Translations under genes and position numbers: made by a program
Part shown: positions 25,139-38,343 of the stretch, one piece after another
Position numbering within the stretch: position 1 is the first letter of the stretch
Layout: every line of letters begins with the position of its first letter
Source: Sipunculus nudus
Taxonomy: Eukaryota > Annelida > Sipuncula > Golfingiida > Sipunculidae
NCBI GenBank assembly: GCA_026874595.1
Contig: CM049306.1
Span: forward strand, 92,022,642-92,086,641
Length of the DNA: 64,000 nt
Direction of reading: 5' to 3'
The notes under the pieces: generated by a model
Told to the model about the DNA's origin: nothing
The model's database searches: none
The model's input: only the letters and a program-made list of their open reading frames with translations

Positions 25139-27303
25139 CTAAGAAGATTCCATTTTTGATTCCACATACTCAAGTGCTTTCTGCTTCACTGCATTCACTA
25201 GTTCTTCTGTGCCAAACTTGGTCTCAAAGTCCATGTACTTCTTAAACAGGAACTTCATCTTCTTGGCTGACAGGTTCAAGTGGATAACTCGCTCGTACAG
25301 TTGTCTGTAACATTAAGATACAGTGAGAAAACACCTGTACCAAATTCAGTCTAAGCAAATAATCATATAAATATCCTAACATTAAGAATTTCAAAATTGT
25401 ACACTGCAAATTTCATTTTTTTGCATTCAATCTATGATCATTACCTGGAAAACTTTAGATTATAGATTCAAAGCCTGTCTTATATTTTAATCAGCTGTTA
25501 ACAAAATTTATCACATACCTGCTACCTTTATATAATAACACAAAAAATTGATTACACTGTTCTAATTAAACTTCTGTTCTAGTATAGGAAAGGAAACTGT
25601 CAAAATGGTACCTAAAAATTCTTTGATTTTCTTTACATTTCCATGTATGAAAATACTGAGAAATAATTAACTCTGACATACAAAAGATTCTTGATCTTTT
25701 AAGTATAGATAACTGACCTGGTAGCTTCCACCTCTCCTTGTTTGGATACACAGTCTATGTAAACCGACCACAGGTCTGTCCTCTTTGGGTAACTGCTGAG
25801 GATGTTCTCAAAGATGGTCTTCCCTCGCTCGGGTTCCCCGTGACGAAACTCCAGCTGTCCAAACTTTGAAATAGTCTCTACATCTGTAATGTTAATGTCA
25901 TGTGTAGACATCTGAGACCCATGCACGGACTGTATGTCTTGTATACCCTGCACATATTACTTTCAACAATGATAATACATGGGGACACAGTCGTTTGAAT
26001 CCCTATTTCAGGGGGGAATGTGAAGAAAATGTGCATATAACGCCTCTACAGTGATACATGCCATCTCCGTACGAAGTATTACTATGTAAGGCACTACTAT
26101 ATATAGTGCAGTATTATTCATTACTTGAAAAAAACACAACCGCAAATAGGGATTCGAGCGACTGTGATAGGGACAAGGATGGTGTTTCAAACACTGCAAT
26201 GAGGAAAACAATCTTTCATCTCTTGTTCCCTCTTATATGCATGAATCTTACATCTGAATTCACATACACTAATATCCAGTAAAGAATTTAATTTTGTGTT
26301 GTATGAAGTGAGTAAAGTGGTCTGGCGTGCATACATTAAGATTTAGATTCTGATATTAAACTGAGATGTAGTTTTCCCTCAAATCCAACCCAATCCATTA
26401 ACATGCACTTACAGACCCCAACAGTATATTTAACCAACTCTCCTTACAGATAATCTTGGTTGGCATGGACTGAAACAGGTAGTGGTCCTGACAGTCACTA
26501 AAAGAATACACCATTACAAAGGCATGGAAATTCCTTTGATCTTTTGAAATTAATTTATTAAGCTTAAAAAACAACATAAATGTGGGGTACTTACGCTCCC
26601 GTTGTGCCAGGCTTTTCAATGCTCTCTGCAGCACCTGACGAGCTGAGTCGGGTTTACCGCTCTTGAACAAGAACATACCAAAGTTGACCCACACATCCTT
26701 ATTCTGACTAAACCGACGTACCAGAGTCTGATATAACTGTTCAGCAGCCTGAAAGAACAAAGTCAATCACACAATGATATTCTGACACAGGCCCAGAAGG
26801 ATTTTTTTCTCTCACAATAAGTTTGATTGTTATTTTTCTCACATTCTATATGTAGTTCCCAATACTTATTCCTTGAAGCAAGTAGCAGAAAGACTGAGAA
26901 TGAGAAGGTGACTTGGCAAATAGCAAAATTATATCATCTTAATCACTTGTTTATACACTTTAACTTTAAATATTCTATTGGTTCTTCTAACAGGTGACTT
27001 ATATTAATCTTAATACAAGCTCTTATTCAATAACACTGGCAAATATTGATCTAAACTGGATTGCCAAATGTTCTCAAGTATTTCTTCTTAATGTAATTAT
27101 ATCTTATTTTATTTGTTGCAAAACTTGATCTCACCTCAACCTTTGATGACTTGACATAAATATTGATAAGCTGATTGTAGACGTTGATTGGTTCGTTGTG
27201 TTGAATGGCTCGTTTAAACACAGAGTCAAGGGACTCCTCTGTTCCATACATATTCTCCAGGTTCATGTAGGCCACCCATACATTCATCTTCTCTTGCTCC
27301 TCT
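25139..27303 (-). CDS. PDCD11: PDCD11 (RRP5 homologue), C-terminal four exons only
   Basis: RRP5/PDCD11 is a nucleolar rRNA-processing protein needed for both small- and large-subunit maturation. Its C-terminus is a set of HAT/TPR-like helical repeats. Four minus-strand exons join in frame: 27135-27303, 26595-26748, 25718-25883 and 25139-25304 (stop at 25139-25141), giving 217 residues. Matches to the vertebrate C-terminus are close: [20 protein letters not shown], then VLQRALKSL, then [19 protein letters not shown] with [13 protein letters not shown], then [18 protein letters not shown] and KQKALEYVE. Exon phases and GT-AG borders are intact, so the fragment looks functional. The full protein should be about 1,800 residues; the S1-domain body and earlier HAT repeats would lie at higher coordinates, but I found none before the window ends. 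That implies a very long intron, a partial duplication or an assembly artefact. Confidence 0.9.
25986..26166. mobile_element. 181-bp MITE in a PDCD11 intron
   Basis: Terminal inverted repeats of about 24 bp: CACAGTCGTTTGAATCCC at 25986 and, on the other strand from 26166, CACAGTCGCTCGAATCCC, with only a few differences. The interior holds palindrome-like CACTACTATATATAGTG. No coding capacity; the target duplication is not clear. Confidence 0.65.
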
Positions 27304-28300
27304 CTGTGGAAGATATATAATCTATATTTGAATATTATTATTTTTAGCTCAGCTTAGCTGAGTCTGGGCTTTGGTATTTGCATTTACTAATAAAATGCTT
27401 AAAATAAAACGTGATTCCATGTACCAAGAGACTTAACTCACTGCCAGCTCTTATCACTAAAGCCCTGTAAAGTCTGTATGGTGAATCCTTGATATTTGCA
27501 TTTTAAGGCATCACAAGGCTCTCTGAGGAACTGATGATTCCCCCATATTTGCATATCAGGCTGTCACACCTCATGTGAGTGGCATCATTGCTATGAGAAC
27601 GCCAACAGTGGTCCGACAGCTCTATCCGCTTGGAAACATTTGCATTGAAAACATGCATTCAGGTATTCCACACTTGGACCTTCGTGGCCTTTGATATATC
27701 TCTGTGAACGAATATTACGGTCCATGGGCCAAATGTAAGAGCATGTTGTAGACACTATCACAACAATTTTGTACCCACAGGTCCAGTAAAATACCCTCTG
27801 CCAAGATGACAGGAGCAGCTTGCAGCATTTGTCTGAACCTGTGTATTAACTGTCAAATTGTGACTTGCGAATCATGATCGTTTCAGTTAGCTGGTACATT
27901 TTGACTGTGCTTGTCACATGTGTGTCCTGAATATCTTGCGCTGATTGGCTGAGCCAGAGTTTGTTAGGTCTATTTTCAAGGGTGGTGGTCTGATAAATGT
28001 TAACACTGATGCTTAGGGTTAGAGTGTTTTAAAGTCTCGCTGAACTCAACATAAGCGACGTCCTAAAAATATTTAGACAAATTAAATGGGAATATTAGTA
28101 GCCAATTGGAAGCCCGGAATAGGCGATGACTGATTGAACCATATTGGTTTTGAAAAAGATTCTGGGCAAGTCCACTGCTGACATCACTGGAAAGGGCCTT
28201 AGTTCAGAGAGGCGGTGATGTGTGGCGCTGACCATCTGGGAACTGGCCAAGATTACTAGTCCATGAAAAATAGCGGGTCAGATAGTGGTAAATTAGTTAT
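27304..28300. other. Region upstream of the last recognised PDCD11 exon; no exon found
   Basis: It should be intron if PDCD11 is intact. A repeat-like start, TTTTTAGCTCAGCTTAGCTGA, lies at 27343. I looked on the minus strand for the preceding HAT-repeat exon and found none. Confidence 0.45.
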
Positions 28301-30180
28301 ATGAGTTGCCGCAAGATGGCAGTACTGATACTAAGTGCGATACAACGTGGGAACGTTTGGTTTCTCTGTCGGAAGCAACAATTATGACAACAATGACTAC
28401 AGTACAAAAAAGGCCGATGCAGGTGGCGTCACCAATATCTCAATTTCAGATATGACTCATGTGACCAACATTGGCATAAAATTTGGTGCTGATAGCTCCA
28501 CCTATTTCTGAGATTGAAATTTTAGTATGCTTTTCTGGACAATTGACTCAGTTCAACTCCCTGTAACTCGGCCAAAAATCACTGAACTGGAACCATTCAA
28601 ACTAACTTGAGAGAGATTGTTTCTGGAATTATTTCTGTGAAATATTGGACAATTTGGCTGTATGTTTTCGGAGAAGAAGAGTTTTACATGTTTTAAGCTT
28701 TTTCCCTATAAAATCTAAATAATTGTAGATAGCCAGATTACTGATTTTTGCATAAAGTTTGGTGATGCTAGCTCCTGCCATTTTTGAGATAGTATTGGTT
28801 AACTGACAGATGATGCATGACAAACAAAGGACGACGCCACACCATCGCGTAAGCTCATAGGTTCACTAAAAAGAAGATCAAACTAGAAATCTGCATTCTA
28901 AGGAATGCAATCCTCAACCATTTAGTGGTCCCTATTTTGAGATGCTCACAAAGTGGTGTTTGCATTCACTTATTCAGTGCATAGTCCCAGGTTCAATCAT
29001 GCATAGCGGTAAGTGACTGTACATTACTGAATATAACTTGATGACATGCCTGAATCTGGATGGTGTGCTAGATCCACACAAAAATTTAAATTTTTTCATG
29101 AGATTCCATTCATGATTGCATGAGTTATGTTGTGAACAAACAAACAAACAAACACTCATGAACGGGGATGTTCACATACCCTCCTGGCAGAGGCAAATAT
29201 TTGTTCAAATATACACTGAATCTGTCTCAAATATTGGATCAATGGTAATTTAGAAGTAAAATCTGAGCTGCAGTAAACATCATGACCCATAGATGAGTAA
29301 TGAACAGATAACCAATAGATAATTTTATTGAAATTTTCTGTCTCTGAAATAAAAGGAATGCAACCACACTATACAAATGCTATGTTGGCAATATGTAGTT
29401 AATCCACGCGCCTTCCAATTATATTTTAACAAAACTTATTTAAATGAAAACTGCATAAAACAAGTGGCACATGGGCCATGAACCTCAACTGAATTTGACC
29501 TATAGGTTAATTACTGATGTTATAATCTGAAGAATACTTGTTAAGGAACCTTGAACAATGGTAAGAGTGATTTCCAGAGTGCTTAAAATCATGCTTTTTG
29601 CAAATAGTCCTTATAACACAGGTAACAGTGACCTTATTCAGGGTATCCAAGAAGATTTTACCAGGAACTCCTTAGATACCAAGTAAGCAGAATCTACATC
29701 CAGCTGCTTGTTTTTGTGTCAGTCTGACTTATAGGATACTTAAATCATGTTCTTTTTTACACAGCTCACAGAATTTCAGTCACAGAGACATTATTCAAGT
29801 CATACAAGATGATTTTACAGGAAACTCCCTGAACCTTAATCAAATTAGAAGTTTTTAAGCCCATCTGTAACAAACTGAGCAAATCTGTAATAGGGTGCCC
29901 AAACCATGTTTTTTCACTTATTTTGCAGAATATAGGTCACATTGATCTAGTTTCAGGTTTCAATGGAGATCTGCGCAGAACCTCCCTGGATGTTATATTG
30001 CATTAGAAGATTCTAGGCCTAACAAATACAGTTTGTGCCCTATCTGCGAGCTTGTTTTTGGTCAGTGGCTTGCAGAATGTAGGTCATTATGACATAATTT
30101 CATTTTTCCATGGAGATGTGTTGTTTGAAGATTCTAGGACTAATGGATACAATTTGTGCCCTGACTTTTTTAATATTTTC
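28300..30180. repeat. Diverged partial copy of the ODF3 array unit, without the gene
   Basis: Phrases occur in the same order as in the 3' half of the full units. The 'ggtggcgtcaccaat' block near 28425 matches 36777. The block with 'aacatcatgacccatagatgag' near 29275 matches 37665. The series of 'caggtttcc...gaacctccct' modules follows. Collinearity is clear but divergence is higher than among the three full units. This is either an older partial unit or the same repeats in ancestral order. Confidence 0.55.
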
Positions 30181-31007
30181 TTTTAACAATTGCTTTTACA
30201 TGAACTTTTCAGTATGCATGCTTAAAGTCATGGTAATTAGCTCTAGATGCCTTTTTATCAAGGCTATATAAACTTTCAAGAAACTCCAATATAGCTGTAA
30301 AATGAAAATAATGTTTATGAACTCTTGATGTACAGGTAGCAAATCTTTAATGTCAGAATATTAAAGCACAAGATCATACCTTAATAACCTTATAATGAGA
30401 AAACAATTCTGACCTCTTTCTCTGGTTGCCACTTAATGGGTTTTCCCCAATAACTGCTTATCATAATGAGAAATTTCTTGAGTTCCCAGTTTATTAATTA
30501 AATCAGCATTAGACGAAAAGACCACCATCTGTTACATAAAATGTAAGCGGCTGGAATTCAGTTTTGAAACAGTAAGGTCTGGTGCAACATATACAGATCT
30601 GGTTACTCCAAATACCACACACTCAATATTAGAATCTTCTGATGTGAAAGAGTCCATGGTTATTAAACAAAGCTTGGCCATAACACCCTTCTATCACTCA
30701 TGTAATTCTTAAAATACCCATATACAGGTATACAAAATTAAACATTTTTGCAGGAGAAACTTTAATTAATGTGAGGTGAAAGTATGACCATGGAAACTTG
30801 GATTTTTGCATTACTGAAAACTTAGAAAGTAATACTTCACAGAGCTACATGACAGACAATGCAGTCATGCATTTAGTTTGATCAGTCAAAAGTAATGTTA
30901 ATATCTGTGAAAACTGTTATTTTCAGTTAATCCAATCCATCAAGCATTTAGAAATGTTATCTGACCTGAGGAGCTATATGTTGTCCTGGATTTCGTACTT
31001 AATAAAC
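30180..31007. other. Intergenic, no gene seen
   Basis: AT-rich sequence that does not align by eye with the matching part of the later units. No coding exon recognised. Confidence 0.4.
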
Positions 31008-31063
31008 AGGACCCTAAAGTAACAGTAAGATGCCTCTGTGGCAGTGATTTACTTTGAGATGTC

Positions 31064-31188
31064 TTTCTGTATTATCAACAGGTAAATCATTCTGTATTAT
31101 CAACAGGTAAATCATTCTGTATTATCAACAGGTAAATCATTCTGTATTATCAACAGGTAAATCATCCTGTATCATCAACAAGTAAATT
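31064..31188 (+). repeat. 25-bp minisatellite, unit 1 (about 5 copies)
   Basis: Consensus ATTCTGTATTATCAACAGG plus TAAATC, period 25 bp, five copies with the last ones diverging. Far shorter than in units 2 and 3. Confidence 0.9.
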
Positions 31189-31403
31189 TTGTTGTTGATG
31201 GTCCTGGTTATATTGTGACAGAATAAACTGAGGTTACAATCAGGTACTTTCCAGCTCCTGGTAATTAAATTTTGTTAATCAGCTCACTGGCCTCTCTTTA
31301 ATCAATGGAGCAGGTTAGGTCATGCCTGAGATGGTTGTTAGGATTTAATTATTTGTTTAAAGTGTTTCCATTGGATATGTGATAAGTGTTGGTACTGCAG
31401 GTG

Positions 31404-31411
31404 TATTTAAA
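31404..31411 (+). promoter_or_regulatory. TATA-like box upstream of ODF3 copy 1
   Basis: TATTTAAA about 305 bp before the ATG, followed by a leader (GTCAGACAGTACAGTTTGTA) that is almost unchanged in all three copies. Equivalent boxes lie at 40990 and 50304. Confidence 0.4.
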
Positions 31412-31716
31412 TGTTAGAAAAGGTCAATTAGTCAGACAGTACAGTTTGTAGAGAGCAGTCAACAGGAGGAGAGTTAGTCAGAAGGAGAGATCGAGTGAAC
31501 AGAGTGGAGCAAAGCATCTTTAGGAACAATAGCCAGAAAGAAAACAGTTTTATTTGTAAGAAGATCAGTTATTTGGGACTAGATCCATCAAGCAAGGAAC
31601 AAAGTTTTATATTTGTGTGGATTGAGGTCTCCTGTCAAGACCATCAGAGTAGTGCAGAATTTGGGACAAAATATTAGTGGTTTGCAGTTGTAAATACCAG
31701 CTAACAACTAGTCAAA

Positions 31717-32475
31717 ATGGTGTACAACTATACAAAACCCCGTGGACCCATCGCTGCTATGTACAGCAGCCCAGGACCATGCTACAACCTCCCAGGTCTG
31801 GTGGGACAGGAGGCACATGATCCCCGCAGCGTTCACCAAAGAGGAGCAGCTTACCCATTTGGTGTCCGCCATGGAAAAGACAAAGATGACTGCAGCCCAG
31901 GACCATGCTATTACCCAAGTGACAAAATCTACCGTGATGGCCAGGATGGCACCCCTCAATACTCCCTGTACTCTCGCCCCAAGGATGGTACCATGTTCAA
32001 AACGCCAGGACCAGGTGCCTACCAGCCCGAGAATGCAGGCCCATCCTCCTGTCAACAGGCCCCAAGGTACAGCTTTGGTACAAGACACCGACACAGGAGG
32101 ACCGACAATACACCTGCTGCTAACAGCTACACTCTGCCAAACATGCTCGGAAACACTGTGCAGAGTTTGAAACGCCAGGCACCTCAGTACTCCATGCCCG
32201 GTAGGAGTAAGACGGGAAGTTTCCATGAGGACCTGCAGAAGACGCCTGGGCCTGGAGCCTATAATACTGCTGATCCTAGCCTGTACAAAAACAAGGCCCC
32301 CCACTACAGTATGACAAGTCGTAATGTAATGCCTGGAGATAACACAACCAAACCTGGACCAGGTGCACACTCCCCAGAAAAACAATGGTACCACAAGAAG
32401 ACAGCACCACAGTTCTCTTTTGGAATCCGTCACTCTGCTTACATTTGCCCAAATATTGTGGAAGTCCAGGATTAA
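31717..32475 (+). CDS. ODF3: ODF3/CIMAP1A outer dense fibre protein 3, copy 1
   Basis: The product is a 252-residue SHIPPO-repeat protein of sperm flagella and ciliary microtubule doublets. Proline-glycine repeats sit at 18-24 (SSPGPCY), 60-66 (SPGPCYY), 96-102 (TPGPGAY), 176-182 (TPGPGAY) and 212-219 (KPGPGAHS), with intervening SFGTRH/SFGIRH-type phrases. Length and order match vertebrate ODF3 (254 residues), including the strongly conserved KPGPGAHSPEK and FGI(R/K)HS near the C-terminus. The gene is a single exon, whereas vertebrate ODF3 is split, so an old retrocopy origin is plausible. The start ATG is preceded by CAACTAGTCAAA in all copies. The protein is identical to copy 3 by my reading. 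The leader differs most from the other two copies, having about 65 bp extra. Confidence 0.93.
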   Translation: MVYNYTKPRGPIAAMYSSPGPCYNLPGLVGQEAHDPRSVHQRGAAYPFGVRHGKDKDDCSPGPCYYPSDKIYRDGQDGTPQYSLYSRPKDGTMFKTPGPGAYQPENAGPSSCQQAPRYSFGTRHRHRRTDNTPAANSYTLPNMLGNTVQSLKRQAPQYSMPGRSKTGSFHEDLQKTPGPGAYNTADPSLYKNKAPHYSMTSRNVMPGDNTTKPGPGAHSPEKQWYHKKTAPQFSFGIRHSAYICPNIVEVQD

Positions 32476-35400
32476 GATATCTCAAGGATATTTCTCATTT
32501 GGTATCTTTAACAATTTCTGATCTGAATATGTTATCAAATGTCAGATTTGAGAAATTAGTGCTTATTTATATAAAGTAATTTAACATATTTCCCATATCC
32601 CTATCATGAGTCAGGTTTGTGGCAGGCATCTGTGCATTGTTTATTGTTTAAAAAACACATGTTTTAGTAAACGTTTTGGTTAAAAGAATATTTTATTGAA
32701 AAAAAGCAAGAGGATTTATAAAACAGGGCACTGTTCTTTTCTTCAGTATTCATTTAATTTACAATATTTTTTTAATCTAAACATGGTTGTTATGGCTTAT
32801 TCAAAATAACTTACCTGATTCTAACATGACTTTTCTGTTATTTCATTCTATTACAATTTTCCACTTGATAATGCATATCTATACAAGTGGAACACTGGTG
32901 AGAAATCTTTGCTCATTAAAGGGTTTTGATATTGTCAAGAAAGTTGTCAATGGTAGTATTTTGAAGCAAATAAGTGTTGTGTGTATGGCTGGCCAGATAC
33001 AGATATTTAAAGTATATATATATATGATGGCCAATGTGTCCTGATCTAACTACTATTATACTATATCATTCCTGTGCTAAATTTTAGGGAACTGTTCACC
33101 TTTCACTTGCATTAATAAACACATTTATTCATGCTACAATGGTTTTCACAACTGGTCACAATTTTGTTGTTAAATAATTCAACATCAGTAGTACATGAAC
33201 AGAGCTCAACTCCACTTTCGAATGTATTTAGATGGAGCACTCTATTCCTGTGAATTCTCTGTTTTTCAGTATTATTTTCCATCCTCCATTGTTTTGAAAA
33301 TGTGCAACTTGTGAGTAGGAAGCAAGCAAGAAGTCTGTCATTATTTCATTTACAGATACGAGTAAACCATGAAAGCAATATTGTAAATATATATGTAAAG
33401 TGGAACAATGCATCCACCCAAGGGACTGTACAAACCAAGATGACATATGTATAATGGAAGTATAAATATCACACCACTCAGATACATATACTTACATGTA
33501 TATTTGTAAAATTGAAAAATCTGTTGTTACATGTATTTTGTATAAATGTATTTATATGTGTTATTAATGTTTTGACATATAAATAAAATTAATTTGCATA
33601 CAGTTGATTAAAATGTTTTGTTTTAAATGTAACTTGAATATGTAATTATGTGTATCCTTTGGGACATTCTAAGCATTATTTCCAATCATTAGTAAATGGT
33701 TTCATAAATGGCCAGTGGCCAACATTTTACAGGTGGTCATTCAGACAGGTTGGCCTTTATATACATGTGGAAATATATAGATCTCAAATAAATTGCAATA
33801 AGTCTGTGATCATTTCATTTACAGCAACATGGTTAAATATGCATATGTGTTTTAATGTATATTTCTCAAAAAAATTTTGGTATTTCTGAAAAAAAGTTTT
33901 ATATATGTAACAGTAATAAACCATTATTAAACGTCAAGAAGAGTCCTCAAGTTTACCAGCTGTAGAGGATGAGTTTATCCCATCCCTTGTGCTGATCAAG
34001 TCACCCATTTATACGGTTAGAATATTTAAACAGGAGTGCCTTAAGTTCTTAAAGATTTAGGATTTTTTATAATGCTTTTTCTGATGGAGGAAATTGTAAC
34101 TTATCTATCATTACTTATGTCAATCATAGATGAATTGCCAGTCTGGATCCTTCTAATTAAATATTAAGACTACAAGAAAATTGAGATTTGGCAACAGTGG
34201 TTTAAACAGTGATACACCATGGGTTCTTCCTGGAAAGACAGACTGTGCTAATCACATAACCTGCCATCCCCTGTCACTGGATTATATATCTACTGATAGC
34301 TCCAGTGAGACTGGGGCAAGCCCAGTACTAAAGCACAGAACACCAGTCATCTTCCAATTCATCTGCATGAAGCTCCGATATGGGTGAAAGTATATGCCTT
34401 AAGACCTGCCATCTGCTATTGTTTTAAACATATTCTAAAATACACCTCCAAGTGTAGCAGCCCTTTTGTCAGACATTTGACCACAAGGACTGGTCCTGGT
34501 TTATAACTGAACATGCCATCTGACTCCCACTATACAGCACACCAAAACTACAGGTAAGCAGTGGAAAAATATTTTGGTTGTGAGAGAAACTGGCTATTTC
34601 TGAGTGAGGCAACTTATTCATAATTATTATTTATATTGACAGCTCTTGTAAGTTCAATCATTATAACAAAGATGTTCTCAGTTTAACAGAGATAGAGCTA
34701 AGTACCTGATCTCCCTGCATTCACTTAAATCTGTCTGTTTTTTTTAATGTCAAACTCATACACATCAATCAATTATTTTAACTCATCCACAATACTTGCA
34801 AGTCTATCAAGTAAGACATCTGACATTGGCCTCAGCCCTTGTTTTAGAACAGTGGCCCATGGGCCCTGACACTCAGCTGAATTTGAAACTATGAGAAGGC
34901 TGTAACTGCACAGAAAAACAAATGATATCTTTAACCAGAACCAAGATGATACCATGCAGAGTACTGTCCTGAAAACACAACATTTTCAATAAGCAGGAGC
35001 AGCCTGTAGATTCTCTGCAACTGGAACTGCAAGATTGCAATTTATGTCAGATTGCAATCCAATAGCTGTTTAACAGTTTGCTTTTTTTGGCAAACTGGCA
35101 GTTTCTATGGGATTTACAAGTATTCTAGCAAAAACAGATTTTTCCACTTCATCTGTGAGTTCAGCAAGAATTAGTAAGCATTTGACATTAAAAATTCCTG
35201 CCCCTTGTGATTACAATTTGTGCTCTGTTAATGACAGATCAGAACTTCTGGAATTTTTGCTGCATAACTCAGTGAATATAAGTCACAATGACCTACTTTT
35301 CCGTTTTTCCAAAGGACCTGTCAGCCTGTGAAGTTCGATCTTCCAAATTGATGGAGGGTTTCTCATGTTTTCCCTGCACAACTCAGAGAATATAGGCCAA

Positions 35401-37388
35401 AGTGACTTACTTTTCTATTTTCCTGGAGGACATATCTGGGCCAACAGCATGTGAACTTAAAAGTTCCCAAGTCTTTTGGATACAAAATGAGTTAATATAC
35501 TGATTGATGGGTTTTGATGTTTTGGCTGCATTTTACATTTGCCACAGAGAACCTATCAGGTAGTATAGGTTACCATACTTTTTTGGTTACAACAGAAGCC
35601 CTGTACCAGTTAGCATGGTAGGTTTGAACTTTTTTGGTCTTTAGATTTTGATTTATGCCCTATTAACAAAAGGATTCTGATTTTCACTGCATAATTAGAA
35701 GAATATGAGTCACAGTGACCTAATTTAAGGTTTTAAATGAAAAATATCAAGGACCTCCCTGGAGCCTAAGTTAAAAGTTTCTTGGCATAAAGGTTATGAT
35801 TTGTGTCCTGTTAATGGAAGGTTCTCTAATCTTGATGTTTCAAAATTAGAGAAAAAAAACTCACAAAAATAAAAACAAGGCCTACAGGCCTAATGCAAAC
35901 CTGTGCAACTTTTGGGAGTATGAATGGAGGTTTTTATTTTTAAAATTTAATATTGATCCTCTTATGTCCTGCATTTCTACCTTAGTCATAATGATTTCAG
36001 TAAAATGAACGTTTCGGACCTGCAAGTTTCGGACTTGGACATTTTAAAACTAGATTGTATCAGTCAGGATATTTTGGATATGTTCTTTTTTGCCATATAT
36101 GAATGGATAATTTGGCAGCCTGATTTTGGAGAATAACATTTTTTAATGTTTTTTTTTTAGCCTCTTACAAAATCTAAGAAAATGCAGTTAGCCAAGAAAT
36201 AAGCAAAATCCCATAGAATTTTTAGATGACAAATTTTTTGCAAAAAAATTCAGTGATGCTAGCTCCTGCCCTTTTTGAGATAGTTATGACGCACAGCGGA
36301 TAACTTCACCATTGCATAAGCTCGCAGATTTGCAAAAAATGCAAACCTAGGTTTTTTCAAACAGTTGAAAGATATTGTTCCAATAGTTCAAATCTGGGCA
36401 TTCTGCGTCTTGACGATGTGTCTAGAAGTCTAGACACTGTATCTAGACACCTTGTCTGGACACCAGACAGAGCCAGGTCAGTTGCCTTGGTGATGGCTGG
36501 ACCCCACCTGGTTGTACTAAGTGACCCCTTGACTTGGCTGCTGAAACTGGGCATGTTGTCAAGACTGTTTTCAAACACAGAAAGCCTTTTTCATTTAGCT
36601 ACACTGCTTTTTTAAAGCTGCATTTACCCAATCTATTCTTATGAAACTGGCAGAACCCTACATTAGAATAATTCTTGTACAGTTTAAACCAATCAGCTTA
36701 AGTTTCATCATAAAACAGTGTATTAGCTAGAAGAGTCTAAAATTACATTTTCACTTGTAAAAAACAGATCAATGTAGGTGGCGCCACCAATACCTCAATT
36801 TCAGATATGACTTATATGACAAACATTGGCATAACAAAGCATAGCTCCAGCCGTTTCTGAGATTTTAATTTTAGTGTGCTTTTTTGGACAGATGACTAAG
36901 TTCAACCTCCTGAACTCGACCAAACTCACGGAACTAGAATCATTCAAACAAACTTGAGAGAGATTGTTCCAAGGAACATTTCTAAGAAATGTTGGACAGT
37001 TTCCAAGAAGAAGATTTTTAAAGGTTTTTAAGCTTTTTCTCTATAAAATCTTAATTAATGCAGATACCCAATAAAAAGCTCTAGGGTACCAAGTTTCACA
37101 TGTGACTAATTCTTACATGTAATTTGAAGCTGCTAGCTCTGACAGTTTCTGACTTACAGCCATGGATGCCAGACGGGCCAGCCCTGGACGGCGGATGGAC
37201 GACGCCACGCATCACATAAGCTCACAGGTCGCTAAAAAAAAAGGTGGCACCACCAGTCTTTTGAAACTGATTAAACTGTCCATGATTAATCTTCAAGGAT
37301 AATTCATGGCAATCCATGTATTATTTATTGAGATACATGAGCTTTGCATCAAATTTTTAATTATTCTAGCGTTTTCAAACACCCCCCA

Positions 37389-37413
37389 GTGTGTGTGTGT
37401 GGGGGGGGGGGGG
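37389..37413. repeat. GT then G homopolymer run, unit 1
   Basis: Alternating GT followed by about 14 G, also present in unit 3 at about 56229-56254 with a longer G run. Absent from unit 2 because of a deletion. Confidence 0.85.
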
Positions 37414-38328
37414 TCTCTAACTTAAAATCTAAATCTCTAATTAAAAAACTCTCAAAATGCCCTAAAATTTTCATGAAATTCTGTTCATAACTGAGGGAGT
37501 TGTGTCATGAACAAACAAACACACAGACATGAATATGGATGAATGCATACACTCCTGGAGAAGGCAACAAAATAGCCAACAATATGTTCAGACATTCACT
37601 GAATCTGACTTAGAATTGGTTTAATGGTAATTTTTTAATTAAGTAAAATCTGAGATGCAATAAACATCATGACCCATAGATGAGTAAGGAACATATGACC
37701 AGTAGATAATTTTATTTAAATTTTATTTCATTTTTTCATTTAAAGGACAGTACATAGCTTTTCAGTAGCAGTCTCTTGCTATTATTGGCAGTAGTTGATC
37801 CAGGGACCTTCCACTCATATTTTTACAAAACTGATTTAAATGAAAACTTCATATAACAAGTAGGCCATTGGCCATGGCAAGCAGCTAATATGACATATAG
37901 GTAATATGTATTTATTATTAATAGTATAATCTGATCTGGGGGAAATATTTATTAAGAAACCTTGATCAATAGGTAGAATGACTTCCAAAGAGCTCAAAAT
38001 CATACTTTTGGAAAGGTAGTCCTTAGAACACTGGTTTCAGTGACCTTATTTAGAAGAAGGTATCACTATGAACTCCCTAGATATTTAGTTAAAAGCTTCT
38101 ACAACTGCTGCAACGTGTATGGATCTGAGTTATAGGATACCCATGATTTGTTCACACAGCACACAGAAAACTGGTCACAGTGACATTATTTCTGGTTTCT
38201 AAGATGATTTTACAGGAACCTCTCTGGATCTACATCAAATTAGAAGTTTCTAGCTCCAACTATTACAAATTTTGCAAATCTGTAATAGGGTGCTCAAATA
38301 ATGTTCTTTCATATATCTTGCAGAATGT

Positions 38329-38343
38329 AGGTCACACTGACCT
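38329..38343. promoter_or_regulatory. IR3 palindrome AGGTCACACTGACCT, unit 1
   Basis: Two AGGTCA half-sites inverted with a 3-bp spacer, identical to the estrogen-response-element consensus. It sits inside a degenerate repeat array whose other modules hold weaker versions, for example GGGTCACCATGACCT at 38487-38501. Receptor binding is inference. Confidence 0.4.

Noticed and set aside
31366-31385. RFX/X-box-like sequence before the ODF3 leader, expected for a ciliary gene
   Set aside because: The match is poor in copy 1 and differs in copies 2 and 3, so it does not meet the palindromic consensus.
31708-32433. 241-residue open frame antisense to each ODF3 copy (also 41221-41946 and 50535-51260)
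   Set aside because: It mirrors the sense SHIPPO gene, is Trp/Cys/Ser-rich, and is explained by the codon make-up of the Pro/Gly/Tyr-rich sense gene being open on the other strand.
34181-34387. 68-residue frame conserved in all three units (also 43719 and 53033)
   Set aside because: Conservation equals that of the surrounding noncoding duplicate DNA, and no family is recognisable.
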